In this document: piece by piece, positions 34,441-47,300 of the stretch
Layout: every line of letters starts with the position of its first letter
How positions within the stretch are numbered: position 1 is the first letter of the stretch
Source of the DNA: Branchiostoma lanceolatum
Lineage: Eukaryota > Chordata > Leptocardii > Amphioxiformes > Branchiostomatidae
NCBI RefSeq assembly: GCF_035083965.1
Contig: NC_089736.1
Location: 3,395,001-3,459,000, forward strand
Direction of reading: 5' to 3'
DNA: 64,000 nucleotides
Program-made: the position numbers and the translations under genes
Notes under the pieces: model-generated
The model's database searches: none
Seen by the model: the letters and a program-made list of their open reading frames with translations, nothing else
Told to the model about the DNA's origin: nothing

Positions 34441-34479
34441 AACTATCTCCACAGTACTCTAGAGACACAACAAGTGCAG
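34441..34479 (+). other. Possible 5' UTR exon of the first NPSR-like gene
   Basis: The donor CAAGTGCAG|GTAAGA at 34479 is strong, and an acceptor-like CTCCACAG stands 25 bp before it. The coding exon at 44228 is itself preceded by a strong acceptor (TTCTCTTCAG, exon start 44172), so that gene needs an untranslated exon upstream. This is one candidate; nothing ties it to the gene except position and strand. Confidence 0.2.
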
Positions 34480-37140
34480 GTAAGAACTATTTTTCTCACT
34501 CTTTGCAGTCATATGGGCTATGAGTATGGATACGATTTTGTACTTTGACGCACAAGTATGTTCTGTTATGTTGTAAATATCAGTGTATTGTTTGTAAATG
34601 TGTACCTAGGGCCTCTCTGAAAATCAGTGCCAAGCCACTGAGCTACCTTAGTAAAAGAATACAGAAATGAAAAATAAAATAAGATAAAAAGATTACCCTG
34701 GCCCTTTACGGTACGGAACCGTGGCTTGTTGATGTAGCGGCGTTTTCAAAGTCGGTAGAATGCTGGGCGGTGTAGCTGTTTACACACTCATAGACTAATC
34801 TAGTTCAGGCTGCAACAACTTATATGTTGTTAATAAGACTCTCACTGCATAAAATACGATCTTTAAGTATACCTTAAAGCATTCATTAAGGTCTCATTTT
34901 TGACTGGAGTAAAGAAACAGTTTTAACCTGCACGCATGTTTTAAGGTGTGCATAAAGATTAAATTTCACGCATTGTCTTAAAAGTGGGGTCTAAGGTACG
35001 ATACTGCGGGTACTGTGTACGTACTGCAGTGTTGAGGTTAATAATCCGAAACGGTGGACGGGGAAACAAGACGAATTGGTTGTGTGTCTTGGTAGACGAA
35101 TATGCAGTCTAAGATCGACTTTTTATTTTCTTCAAAGGCATGAATGTAGTTGCCGGTAGCGAGTAATATTCTATATCGCAATGTGCAAAGCAACGACCAT
35201 ATAAGCGGTTAAACGTCTATTTTTCACCAGGAGTTTTAGGCCAACATATCTTAATTTCCGATTCTTCATATATGATAGCTTAGTGTCTTAGACGTTACCT
35301 GGCAAGATTCGACAAACCCCTTTGGGCTCCATATTAGGCAAAAATATGAAAATTCATTACGTTGCAGAACATGTAAACAAATACAGCGTAGGTTCTTTAA
35401 CGTGCTCGACGTGTTGCTCTCTTCAACCAAGGGAAATTCTTACCTGCAGCTAGGTATCAAATTTCAGCTGTGCGAGTGAGAAACTTCGTGTAAAATGCTT
35501 TTCCTAAGGGCCGAATAGGCTGGGTCGCATAGCCACAGAGATACAACTACTTCCGGGCCATAAAGTACACTTGATACGTTATATAACGTACCTTCTACCC
35601 AAATCGCCCAACGCCAAGACATCGACAAACAGTTCTCAATTTCTTGGCGTTATGTAAGACTTTAAAACTCCCAATATTAATGTCTAACTGTAAGCACCAT
35701 TCTACCTTTACAAAAGCCTCACGGGACGGTTTCAATGGAAGTAGTTTTATGTGCTGGATAGTTGAGTTATACACAACTACAAACAAGTTCTCAATTTCCT
35801 GTTCTCTGGCGTTATGTAAGACTTTAAAGCTCGTAATACTAGTCCGTACAGTTCCCTGAATGACTGTAGGCACCATTCTTCCTCTGCAGAAGCCGCTTGG
35901 GACATTTTCAATGGTAGTGGTTTATGTGCTGGATAGTTGAGTTATACATACTGCAGCTGGTGGCATTTTGTAATGGCCGTCAGCGACTCATGGAACATGT
36001 TTTCTAAGTCTTCGCCGTCTGTACATTATTACATAATGCTGCTAGATGTGAAATGTTATGAGAAGTTCTTTAAGTCGTTTTTTTACACGCCTGCACTGGG
36101 AATGAGGTATATTTAATCCTACAAGAAAAGCGCTAAAATCCAAAACTATGCTACATCTTCCAGCGGTTGTTTCTCTAAGAACTTTATGACCCAGCCGATG
36201 ATAACTATGTTTTACTAGCTTAAGCTTAAAAGAAATGATCACGGGGAACTTATACTGTAACCGCAAAATCTTCACGGCGGAAACAGGACGTTTGTTTACA
36301 GCTAATGTACTTCCTGGTATTCAAAAACAACCCACCGTCCAAGTTCAACTGGGGACAGACGTTGTTGCATAAGACTCAAAATTTGACACATGAAAACGTA
36401 ATCGTAGAAACAATACTTAAACACCCATGTTCCGCTTGAAATCAATATAGCGTGGGCACAGGTGTGTACCAAAATCATTGCACCTTGTTCATCTTTTATG
36501 TTGTTTGTGACGTATGCTCCTTTGCATAAACTTTTCATAGTTGAGACCTTGAAACTAATATGAATATTGAAGGCATGCATCTGTAGGGGTATTGCCACTG
36601 CACTATTGTTTTGGTTAGAATATTTGTTTTGTTTTAAAACATTGTCAAACCTGAAGAAAATCGCATGAACTAAAATATTTGATAATATATGGTGTTGCTT
36701 TTACTGCCCTGTTATCAGAGTTTTACATGGCTACGTACCACAAAGTGTAGGTGGTAGGAAATATTGGCCTTTTCCTGTGTACCAGTATAGCGGGCAAGCT
36801 GAGCGGGAATAACTAGTTGGAGCATGTTCTATAAGGCCTAGGAAAAGTAAAGTTGTGTTTACGATAAAAGTCCTAAAAAGTTGTATTTATAGGTAGGGAT
36901 TTCCTTTTCTTTCTAGATTTTGGCCGAATTTATAAAAATTATAGTTCAACAAATTGAAATACATCAAGACACTGGTATTTTCAACATCATATTGCAAGAG
37001 ATACAAGCGCATTACTAGTATATCAATAAAATGAACGAAGAAGTACAACATTTGCTAACACATTCTTACATTCATTCGCAGTCTTAATCTGTTAACAGAG
37101 TGTGTAATCTGTAAACACAAGAACTCTGCAAGAAAATTTG
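34480..37140. other. Largely featureless DNA with one tandem duplication
   Basis: 35632-35786 and 35787-35948 are diverged tandem copies (GTTCTCAATTTC, GGCGTTATGTAAGACTTTAAA, TGTGCTGGATAGTTGAGTTA). Minus-strand frames over it owe their similarity to the duplication. No gene recognised. Confidence 0.5.
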
Positions 37141-37158
37141 CAAGACTACTTAATCTTC

Positions 37159-37328
37159 TGTGAATAATTTCATCAGGTTGGCGAATGACTGAATAGCAGG
37201 GTTCTTTTATTAACAACCAAGTATTTACAAGAGCCGATGTTTCGACAGCTGTCAGCCATCTTCATCAAGGCAATATTGACTACTGAGTTCACAGTGCACT
37301 GAAGCTAGGTATTACTGCTAACAATGCA
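37159..37328 (-). mobile_element. Foldback-family element with hammerhead-like core (B)
   Basis: Related to element A (TTCTTTTATTAACAACCAAGT, GTGCACTGAAGCTAGGT). On the minus strand: TTGATGA (37268-37262), A, stem GATGGC / GCTGTC with loop TGACA, then GAAAC (37243-37239). Only the first base of the CTGANGA box departs from consensus. It is a half-element lacking the second arm. Confidence 0.6.
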
Positions 37329-37479
37329 GTCCCATTTTCATTTACTTATTAATCTTCTGTTTTGAATTTCATCAATATTGGATTAAAAATCTAATACCCC
37401 ATGCCAGCGCCCAAGCCTGAGAAGGCTATGGTAGGTAGGCTTTTGCTAGGGTTGGTCGGGCAACCGGTAACACAACAGG

Positions 37480-37845
37480 ATATAGGAGATTCTTTTTACA
37501 CAACCAGGTATTGATCTCACCTGCTGACGTTTCGGTGTCTATCAGACACCTTCTTCAGAGCTTCTGACTGGAGTACAGCTTCTCACCGCTATAAGTAGCC
37601 GATGTAGGTGGTGCTTTTGCGGTGAGAACACTGTCCCAAACTTGGCTAAGTTTGTATCCCCCCTCGTCTCGGTTGCTCTGAGAAGCAGCACACAGAGCCA
37701 AAGCTCTGAGAAGCAATACTCCAGTCAGAAGCTCTGAAGAAGGTGCCTGATAGACATCGAAACGTTAGCAGGTGAGATCAATTCCTGGTTGTGTACAAAG
37801 AATCTCCTATATCCTATATTCTACCAACCTGATGAAATTATTTTC
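37480..37845. mobile_element. Foldback element with two hammerhead-like cores (C)
   Basis: Long inverted arms (AGGATATAGGAGATTCTTT / AAAGAATCTCCTATATCCT). The left arm on the minus strand carries a complete core: CTGAAGA (37558-37552), A, perfect stem GGTGTC / GACACC with loop TGATA, GAAAC (37533-37529). The right arm on the plus strand carries CTGAAGA (37734-37740), A, stem GGTGCC / GACATC, loop TGATA, GAAAC (37759-37763). The right flank ends in the CCAACCTGATGAAATTATT seen in A. Confidence 0.65.
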
Positions 37846-40560
37846 GGCGGAAACACAACATTTTGGGCGACGGCTAAGGATTCTATTACTGTGGTAATGG
37901 CGCCTAAAAATTCCTGTTTATGCAGAATCCTGACAAATTGGGGGGTTTGGTGCGATTTCCTGTCTAGAATCCAGGCATAGGATGTTACGCGGAATAACAA
38001 TAAAGGAAGCATTATAGTGTACTTTGTCTGGGATTTGTACTTTAAAACTGTAGAACAGCCAGTAGGACTGTGATAAGGAAGCTGGTTGTAGTGTAATTTG
38101 TCAAACATGTAGAATGATGGTTTATGTAATTCTGCGTTCGTAATAGCTAATATATGTGCTGTACATAGAGAACATACAGGCAACACATTGTTGTACTTCA
38201 AAATGAAGCTGGATCAATAAAAATTTGACTTGAATGAACAGTAACTCTTCCAGTCAAAACTGCCCAAGAAGATCACTCAGGTGACCGATGAAAGCTAGTC
38301 AATATGGACAGGTGCACGCAGTCACTGTAGACAGATAGAATTCTTCATCTCAATGGGAGAAAATTCAGCCCAAAAGTGGTCACATTGGCCAGGTGGCCCT
38401 TGTGTAGATGTGGTCACTTGTACAGGTTTGGCTGTATTTCATTTAACAAAACAACTAACTAACTAACCAACCAACCGACCAACCAACCAACAAATCAATC
38501 AATTAGCTAACTGCCTAACCGTCTCTTAACACAATTGATTTCTACTGCGGTCATGATCATGCAAAGTGAAATCGAACTAGAACTCTTCAAGTCTGAGATG
38601 AAAAAAAATAGTGCCTCTTTTGACCAAACAATTTTGACAACCAGTTCTATATATATATATAGCTGAAAATTGCTGTTATCTCAAAAGACTGTGAGCTCAA
38701 GGCAGTTTTAACGTTGACTATCACCTACCATAACCATTATCAATGACTTTTCATAACTCCCTATGCAGTGATCTAGCATCTAGAAAGAACAGATAACCTT
38801 CCCAATGCCCCCACTGAAAATTACACCATTAAATTCAACCTTCCCACTGGGGACTCCAATAAAAGAATAAAACTGTTAACTCTTCCGATGAACCAACAAG
38901 GGACAAGTCACTGCAACAAATTTAAATCCTACTCAGCCCCAATCCATTTGGAAATTCCTCTAAGCCTTAATGGTATAACATTGTGTAGAATAACAGGATA
39001 CTCATGCGGCCTTAACTTATCTAAATGATTTAGATCAGTTCTGCGTGAAAAGTAGGATGAGTCGATGCACGTATTACAGATCCCCAGGCGTTCGCTAGAT
39101 TCAACAAGAAGCGATTATATGAAGTAAGGATGGTTTGCAGGAGCGGTTAGAGATTAGGGTTTATGTATTGTGGTTCTTCGGCCAAGATCTTATCATCAAA
39201 ACGCTTGCAGATGACAGAATAATGCCTGCCTAGAGTGCAATAGATCATAGAGGCTTTCTGCTTATGAGATATGATGAGGGAGGGAGATAAGAGATATGAT
39301 AGAATGGTCTTAATTCTCTATGAATCCATCAATGATATCATTCTTGCAAGTGTAGATTAGAGACTGAGTTTGGCGTTAGGGGAGAAATCAGAATGATCGT
39401 TTTGCAATAGGTAATGGTCGAAGATATTTTAGGATGATATATAAAAGATGTTTAAGGCATCATAATCAAGAGGATCCTAAGTATTGAAACTCTGCATCTA
39501 GCAATGATATTATTCTTGCAACTGACATTAAGGAGAAAATCAAATAATCGCTTTGCAATCTGGAAAATTAATGGACGAACAAAACGCTTTTAGGATCTCC
39601 AAATAAAAGGTACTGTGAGGAATTATTATCAAAATGGATTTAAAGTCATGTTTTGGTACCGTTATATGGTTGAAGAAATTACCTGCCCTTGAAGTATTTC
39701 CTCAAAAAGTAACTTAACAAAAGGTTTATGCATGACAAGTCTGACTTTTTTGTGGTAGGGGAGCTATGATAATCTTACAAGTGTCTGTAAATCCTGCAAC
39801 ATTTCAATGTTGCCATGAAGACGATAATATCAAAACAAAGGAAAGTAAGACTATAAAACACCTCTAGGGCCATTTAGTTTTCGATGCTTATTTGTTGGCT
39901 TCTTCTACCTCCTGTAGGCTACATTAGACTGAAGAAGGGCATAACTTTACAGGGAGGGATACTGTAAGGCTGAAACCTTAACGACTGAAATGCATATTGA
40001 TTAGATATTTCCTATGTCACCAATCGCCATTACTTGAACCTATCCCTCGTCGACTGACGAAGGTGCTATTTGATAAGTTTACGTAACCCAAAAAGCTGGG
40101 CAGGTCATGACGTCAAATTGCAGTTGAGCTGACGTAAATGTGTTATAGACTCGCTACATTGAAAGGATAGACGTTACATATTACTTTGATTTGGCTGATT
40201 AAAAGGACATGCAATCAAAAAGACACGCGGGGTCATGTTGGCTGAACAGCGCATTTAATGGAAGTGGTGTCATCAAAGACCATTTCATAGACTAAAAGCA
40301 GAGAATATAGAGCATGAGACAACACCAATATTATTCTTTGGTTATGAAACATTTTATGTGAATTATTTTAGTAAGAGAACATCATGCAAACAACAGTTTC
40401 AAGGATGGGAGGAAAACTTGCATCAGTCTCTGTTCACTCCCTGAACCTACGAGTACCAAGGTATGGACTTCCCCTCAAAGTCTGTTTTTCCTCTTCCTGT
40501 TAAAGTGGCCGCTATCACTGTGCTGATCATTCCGTCGCTTGTAACGGTTGGAGGAGGTCC
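37846..40560. other. AT-rich DNA without genes
   Basis: Contains an AACC/AACT microsatellite (38451-38510), a short TA tract at 38652, and a weak ancient duplication (39320-39470 against 39480-39620, sharing CAATGATATYATTCTTGCAA). No coding signal. Confidence 0.5.
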
Positions 40561-40790
40561 CTAGCCGAATGACCTGTTTCAGTGTAGGAAGGCTCGTGAC
40601 ACAAAAGTGTCAATGGTGGTCGCCCCCACAGCCGTTTGTGGTAAGTTATTCCAGTCTCTAACTGTACGCGGCAGGAATGATGCCTTACGGTAATCAGTCC
40701 TGCTAACGGGCTGCACCAACTGTGCAGACAATGTTGTGCTGGATCCTGTCCAGCATAGCGAGTCGAGCTATGTTTTCCTGTTTATATCAA
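40561..40790 (-). pseudogene. LINE reverse-transcriptase C-terminal remnant
   Basis: The minus-strand frame reads RTDYRKASFLPRTVRDWNNL, then TIDTFVSRAFLH and a stop, the typical C-terminal end of non-LTR retrotransposon ORF2. Upstream, RLAMLDRIQHNIV continues the homology in another frame, so the copy is frame-shifted and dead. Confidence 0.7.
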
Positions 40791-42432
40791 AATCTAGCAT
40801 TATTTCTAAATTCCGAGAACGAAAAAATTAGATTGGTTGCTATTGCTACTGGTGTAGAATAGTGACACAATTCTGACAATTCATAAGGCAGGTGACCTGA
40901 ATTGAAAGAGACATAAAATCTTATTAGAGGACTGACCCTGGTCTGGCCAGTAAGTCGTTAGAAATATTTGAAGTAATGATATGTCTCATTCAATTCAGGT
41001 GACATGCACCTCATACATATGAAGAGATAGTCATAAAGTTCGCTAGAGCTGACTGTGAAAGTTCATGAAAACTAATTTCAAAGTCCAAAGAACTGTCAAG
41101 TTCAGTCACTTGGCTCCAGAGAGCACCCTTCTCAGTTTTTTTCTGGGGGACCAAATATTTGATATATAGCCCCTTTTCTTGTCTTGCCATTTTATTTGGC
41201 CATTTGCCTTGTTGCCTTGTTTAAGATAAACGTCTGCAAGTCTGGAAAAGACAAGCACTATTCATGAGGAAGCAAATATGATACCATATTTGAATTAATC
41301 TTCTTTCTCATACTTAAATTTGTAACCTTTGATAACTTCATAATGACGGAATATAGAAGTTTAGTTTGCATCATGCTATATATGATTGTTTTACACTTTT
41401 GGGCAAAATTTAACTTTTGAAATGTAAACACGATCAACGAAAGAGACGAAAGTTTATCATCCGCCAAACAATTCAAACACGCAAACCTTAAGAGTTTAAG
41501 ATGTAAATGCAATCATGCAATCAATCCTATCATTATCAGCTATGAGACCTGGAACGCATTAGAAGTAACAGTTTATCCGGATGGTTGTTTAAAAGCCTAA
41601 ATCGGCCCACTGGGGGTTCATTCCTGTAAGGCTCAGGGGGTAATGATGTGCCATTACAGGACCACATACTGGGAGGTAAAACTCCTCATGGCACAAAGTG
41701 AACAAATTGGCAATTAGAAACTACAGGAGACTTCTACTGCAATCTGTCCCGCATTGAGAGTAACAGGCTTTAACTATTTATAACTGCTTCGGAGTGGGTT
41801 GTCTCTTCTGGTAATGTCAAGGTCTTACTTAACGTCTTAGAAAGTGCGGATGTGTGAGAATTTGATGATCATTACTTCTGTTACAGTTAACATCAGTTTT
41901 ATTTGGATGGTCTAAAATAATTCTGGGGTATCATTAAGATCAGGAAGAGGTCGAACTCAGACCATTTTTAGAATTCTGTTTCAAATTCAATTCAATACTC
42001 AGATGTAGACCACATATTTCAAGTGCTCAATTAGTTTAACCAACGGTGAACAAATAACCATGAGACAAATTGTCAATTAGAAACTAATGGAGACTCTTAC
42101 TGCAATCTGTCTCGCCTTAGAAATAACAATTTGTTTTATCTCTTGATAACTGCTTTGTAATGTCAAGGTCTCTTAAAAAGAACCAATGTAGCAAAAAGAA
42201 TTAAATGATTTCTTTTTACAGTTTAGTTTTATTGGGATGTTTTCAAATGATATGGTGTCATGAATTTCAGGACATCCCTTGAGATACAAGAATATTCTTC
42301 ACTCCTTCAAACTGATTCAACTGGCTATAGACAATTACAAAACCCATGATCATGCTAGCCCAATGAGTCATCATTAGTTACGTAATACGACTGAAGTTTT
42401 ATGAAGTTTAGGAAGCTTAGCTTATCAATGTT
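40791..42432. other. No features seen
   Basis: AT-rich, no supported gene. Two short blocks near 41.7 and 42.06 kb (AAATTGKCAATTAGAAACTA, TACTGCAATCTGTC) are repeated, suggesting an old duplication. Confidence 0.45.
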
Positions 42433-42945
42433 GGTGTTACCAGTATAAATTGTAAGTGTGTACATACTTCCGGAGTGATGACCTTAACAGCTTCCGTGTC
42501 CTTGGGAAGGGAAGGACTTATTTCTGAAGATGTTTGTGTCATCTTTATCATCACGCCGCCGGTGTTACCGGTATAAATTGTAAGTGTGTACATACTTCCG
42601 GAGTGATGACCCTAACAGCCCCCGTGTCCTTGGGAAGGGAAGGACTTATTTCTGAAGATGTTTGTGTCATCCTTATGATCACGCCGCCGGTGTTAACAGT
42701 ATAGATTGTAAGTGTGTACATACTTCCGGAGTGATGATCTTAACGGCTCCCGTGTCCTTGGGAAATGACTTATTTCTGAAGATGTTCGTGTCATCCTTGT
42801 CATCACGCCGCCGGTATTACCAGTATAAATTGTAAGTGTGTACATACTTCCGGAGTGATGATCTTAACGGCTCCCGTGTCCTTGGGAAAGGAAATGACTT
42901 ATTTCTGAAAACGTTTGTGTCATCCTTATCATCACGCCACCTTCT
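42433..42945. repeat. Four tandem units of about 125-128 bp
   Basis: Units start at 42433, 42561, 42689 and 42813 with GGTRTTAMCRGTATAAATTG, followed by GTACATACTTCCGGAGTGAT and CTTATTTCTGAAGATGTTYG, ending at CATCACGCCGCC. They are highly alike, so the expansion is recent. Confidence 0.9.
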
Positions 42946-43164
42946 CGATCAACAGTTATCTTGTCCTTCAGATCAAACTGTCAAGGTTAATGATCTTAAA
43001 GTCCCACAGTCGAGTCCGTGATATAACATCTCCTTAGGTGTGTATCCCGTCCAAGATTACATTGCCTCTCAAACCAAATCCAATAATCTTATCAGTAAAC
43101 ACGATTACATGCATCCCTTTTCTTACCAATAAGTCATTTTTATCTTTCATATCGAAACCAGTAG

Positions 43165-43445
43165 TTGTATTGGTAGTTGTATCAATTTTAGTAGTTACAT
43201 TTGGTAGCTGTATTGGTAGTTGTATTCAATAATCATTTGGCGGTTCAACTACAGTATCCGATTCATTTGGTAACTGTTGTATTGGAGCTGTTGTATTGGT
43301 AGTTGTGTTCAATAATCATTATTTCGGTAGTTCATCTACAGAGTTCAATTCATTTGGTAACTGTTGCATTGGACCTGTTTTATTGGTTAAGTTGCATCGG
43401 AACTGTTGTATTGGTAGTTGCATTGGTGGTAATGCTATAATGGTA
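43165..43445. repeat. TGGTAGTTGTATT minisatellite
   Basis: Degenerate repeats of (T)TGGTAGTTGTATT and TTTGGTAACTGTTGTATTGG with interspersed TCAATAATCATT. Confidence 0.75.
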
Positions 43446-44171
43446 GTTTCATGTTACCCTCCGATGAGCCTGTCGGTAGGTCGATGTACTTTGAGTACAT
43501 TTTGTCCTCTAGACACACATTAAAGGCACCATTTTATGGCCACTGTCTGCTTGATCCCTCACCAGGGACTGTGGTGTTGAGATAAGATATACCTTCAGGA
43601 CACAATACCTGTGAAGCTCACATTCTGGCGCAGGTGACTATAAAATAGGTGGAAACGTGTATGGGACAGAGTTGCGTGAGGCTACTGCAAATTTGATACT
43701 AGTACTCCTATGACTAAATTGCCAAGACAGTGTACTAGCATTTTGTGTGTCGGATCAAGGAAATCATTGCTATCGACACCGTGACAATATCTAGGGCATT
43801 TACACTTAGCCTCAAGTTTGAAGTTATATCATTACAGACAACACATTTAAATTGGATTGTGGCATCAACTCAACTCAAAAATTATCCTAGGAGTGGAAAA
43901 CCAACTGTCTATTTCATGGTTATTGCTGTATAAAAAGCTACGCTGTAGTTAAACCTTGCTCTGTTCATAGATAACTCGCTCCCATTGGTGCTCATTTGTA
44001 GTGACGCCCAGAGCTGATGGGCTACAATTACCTGCCAGCGTGCAAGGCGCAAGATTGGACAAATTGCTCTTCGATGGTTTGCTCTATATGTAATGCTTTA
44101 AAGTGCCATCTCACAAATTGGCTGTGCTCAGTATGATACGTTTGGGGTAATTCGACGTTTCTTCTCTTCAG

Positions 44172-44227
44172 GGTTTTGGGAGCGAAACGCTACTTCCTAG
44201 GCTGAAGCCGCAGGGCTTCCACCGAAG
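44172..44227 (+). promoter_or_regulatory. 5' UTR portion of NPSR-like gene 1, preceded by splice acceptor
   Basis: The polypyrimidine tract and AG of TTTCTTCTCTTCAG end at 44171, followed by 56 untranslated bases and the ATG at 44228 (context CGAAGATGA). The true transcription start is therefore upstream of this exon. Confidence 0.5.
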
Positions 44228-44395
44228 ATGAAGGGAAGTGTGAACGGCTCTACGCTCGGGGATCGTACGGACAAGTCAGGATCTCTGCCTTCGCTAAATG
44301 TTTCCATTCAAAATGTGACCGACATTCTCTTCAACAGCACTAACAATACAGGCACTGACGAGCCAAAGGAGGGAACCATTTACTCAACCCACCAG
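44228..44395 (+). CDS. NPSR-like gene 1, exon 1
   Basis: 56 codons, phase 0 donor ACCAG|GTAATT. Extracellular N-terminus, with sequons at N6, N24, N29, N36 and N39. Confidence 0.8.
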
Positions 44396-47300
44396 GTAAT
44401 TCATATGTTTGCTTTATATCGCAGGAAAAGGTTGGTTCACAATTGGAATTAAGAGAGCATTTAGTCCAAATGTATGGTGAATGTTTATATGGTACGCAGA
44501 CGCATTGTGTCAAATTTCTGTCTCTAATAGTCTGAATTTATATTGAAATTTATTTGTCTGTGCCCTATATTCTTAATGTATTGTGACAAGAATTAATTTC
44601 GAATGAATTCAAATTGTACTTGGCAAGATTGGCATTTGGCAGCCCCTTTTCTCTTGTATGGACAATGTTTTTATGGTAGCAGCTCTATCATTTCATTGTA
44701 TAGCTAAAAGCAAAGAATCTGGTACTAAAACTGTAAACTTATGACAGGACAGTGAATAAAGTTTTTCTCACCAAGGTAAGAATGCAAGATAGTTTTTACT
44801 AATCGAAAAGTCTAGTTAAGATTGTGATTGAACGGCAATGGCAAATCGATCTATGTACATCAAAAAGCACCTCTCCCATCTCCATTAATCTTAAGGTGTG
44901 ATATATGGTACACTCCATCGAACAATAAAGCGAGATGAATGGCGATAACCAATGCACTGGGGCTGAGTAATGACCATATTGTATTGGCTTTATCACCTGA
45001 ATCAGAGAGATATCAGTTTAACACCAACGCGTGTGCGCAAGCGATAACTGGAGTCCAAATCTGGAAATCAAATTTGTTTTGCAAGTCCTTAACAATAAAG
45101 AAACATATCCAAATCCAATTTCCCAACATATGTCATCAATAACTTCTTTGATACAAACATATCATAGATAAAATCAAGATTGTTCTCTGACCAAGTTTGA
45201 AAGAAAGACGGTATCTAGGGTAGTTACTGCGGTCCAAATGAAACATGACACTTGCGGGCCCCCTAGCAGTATTTTCAGGTACTTCAGCATTACAGACAAA
45301 CACCCCCTTCTTGAAAGTAGATGGGATTGATTAAGGAAAAGGCGAATGAAATGAATATAACTAAGTTAAATATCTGTGATGGCTGGGGCTATAGCATTAA
45401 AAACCTCACAAAATCTCTAAATATTTCACTGAGGAATGACATCTTCAATTTTTTTTCTCATAGACAGAAAAGCAGGTGACACTGTGGGTTCTATTTGCCT
45501 ACTTTGTGGAGGGGAGTTTTGTTAGCAAGTCATTGATAACTTGTCTTCCATGTAGTATGAATGAATCTCACACATTGTTTTACAAAATTAAAAGTTTTCA
45601 ATAGTTCCCAAGCAATAGGAAGGTACAAAATTATTACTAAAAGGAAATATATTTGTTCAGTGAAATCCATCTCGTGCAAAGCAAATCACATCCGTCAATC
45701 TCAATCATCCATAATGATAAAAGTTCCAAGCAGTAACTTGCAAAATTACCTTCTGGCGGCGCCATAGGTTCTGGTTTCATGTACCAACACAAATGAGCAT
45801 TTATCATCATGATATTTTTAAGGATTATTACCTCCAGGAAGTGATGGCTGAGGCGTATGTCATTAAGAAATTTAAAAAAAAAACTTGTTTTCTTATAGAC
45901 TGAGCAGCTGGGTATGTAATATAAACAAACAAACAAACAAACAAGTATGTTTAATGTCTTATCTTTTCTCCTAGACAGAGCAGCTGGTGACGCTATGGGT
46001 TCTGTTTGCCTTCATCGTGGTGGGGAACAGCCTGGTGCTGCTGGTCATGTGGATGGAGCGACACAAGAAAACGCGCATGAACTTCTTCATCATGAACCTA
46101 GCTCTCGCCGGTATTGATCTATTTAACCGTTAACCAGAGGTTTTAATTTTGGTGTGTTCGTTTGTTTGTGTTGGTGTGTGTCCGGTGTGTGGATGGTGTT
46201 TAGCACCAAGGACAGGTTTGTTTACCTGTGTGTTGATGGTGTTTAGCACCAAGGACAGGTGTTTACTTGTGTGTGGATGGTGTTAAGCACCAGGGACAGT
46301 TGTGTTTGCATGTATGTGGATGATGTTCAGCACCAAGGACAGGTGTGTTTGCCTGTACGTTTGGCGGGGCGGGGAGATAGTGACCGTCTAAATATGTTCC
46401 GATCTTTAACCTCTGCACCTTCAATGATCAACAATAAAGTATCCAGACTCAAAACAAGCATGCAGCAACGCTTAACGCCATAGAACTGTCAAAATGAAAA
46501 CAGTCTAGATCCCTCAAATGATTTGACAATAAATCGGATGCTGTGCATGACACGCTATACTAATGACAGCAAGTTTTGCAAAGTCACAGAGCAATGAAAA
46601 GGCACTTGATTCATGATTCTAACGACCGAGAATTGGAACAGGATGGTCATTATCTGACAGTCAGCAAAAAGGGTACATATTACCAGCTTTAAAAGGTACA
46701 TGATCTATCGTAGATGAATACCTGTCGATATCCACTAACAGTGGAAGCGTGATGTATCAAAAGTAACGATTCTATTGATTAATACAACGACTCGCTTTCT
46801 TTGAACAATAATGTTTCAACAAGCTTTTATGGCAATATCGGAAAGGCAGTAGCTTAACCTTTACCACACTGTATTAGACATTTGGCATCCTGTTCCCTAT
46901 TGGTTGGAGAGGTATGCAGCTGGGAGACTAAGGTTGAATGATCAGAATAATGTCATGATACAGACACAGCAGAAATAGATGACCCATATACGTGCAGCGA
47001 AATAGCCTGTTAAAAATGCAAGGTACCCGCAGAATATCTATTATGCTTTTGAAATGACATATCTATGTCAATGTGATTAATGTTTGTGGACAGTATACGA
47101 TAGGGTTCGGGGTATGGTGATTATGTACTGCATTCTGAAATAATCCATTTAAGTATAATGAATAAAAACAATCTCAATTCAAAATACCCAGAAGGTCAGT
47201 AAACGCAACATTAATTCTAAAGAAGTTGATAATTTTCTATCTTCGAATGAGGTATTATGAAATAACAAAAAATGATTCCTATAGATACTCCTCAACTGCC

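Noticed and set aside
39931..39995. A fifth hammerhead-like core (CTGAAGA ... GAAAC)
   Set aside because: The spacing between boxes is much longer and the potential stem does not start next to the first box, unlike the other four.
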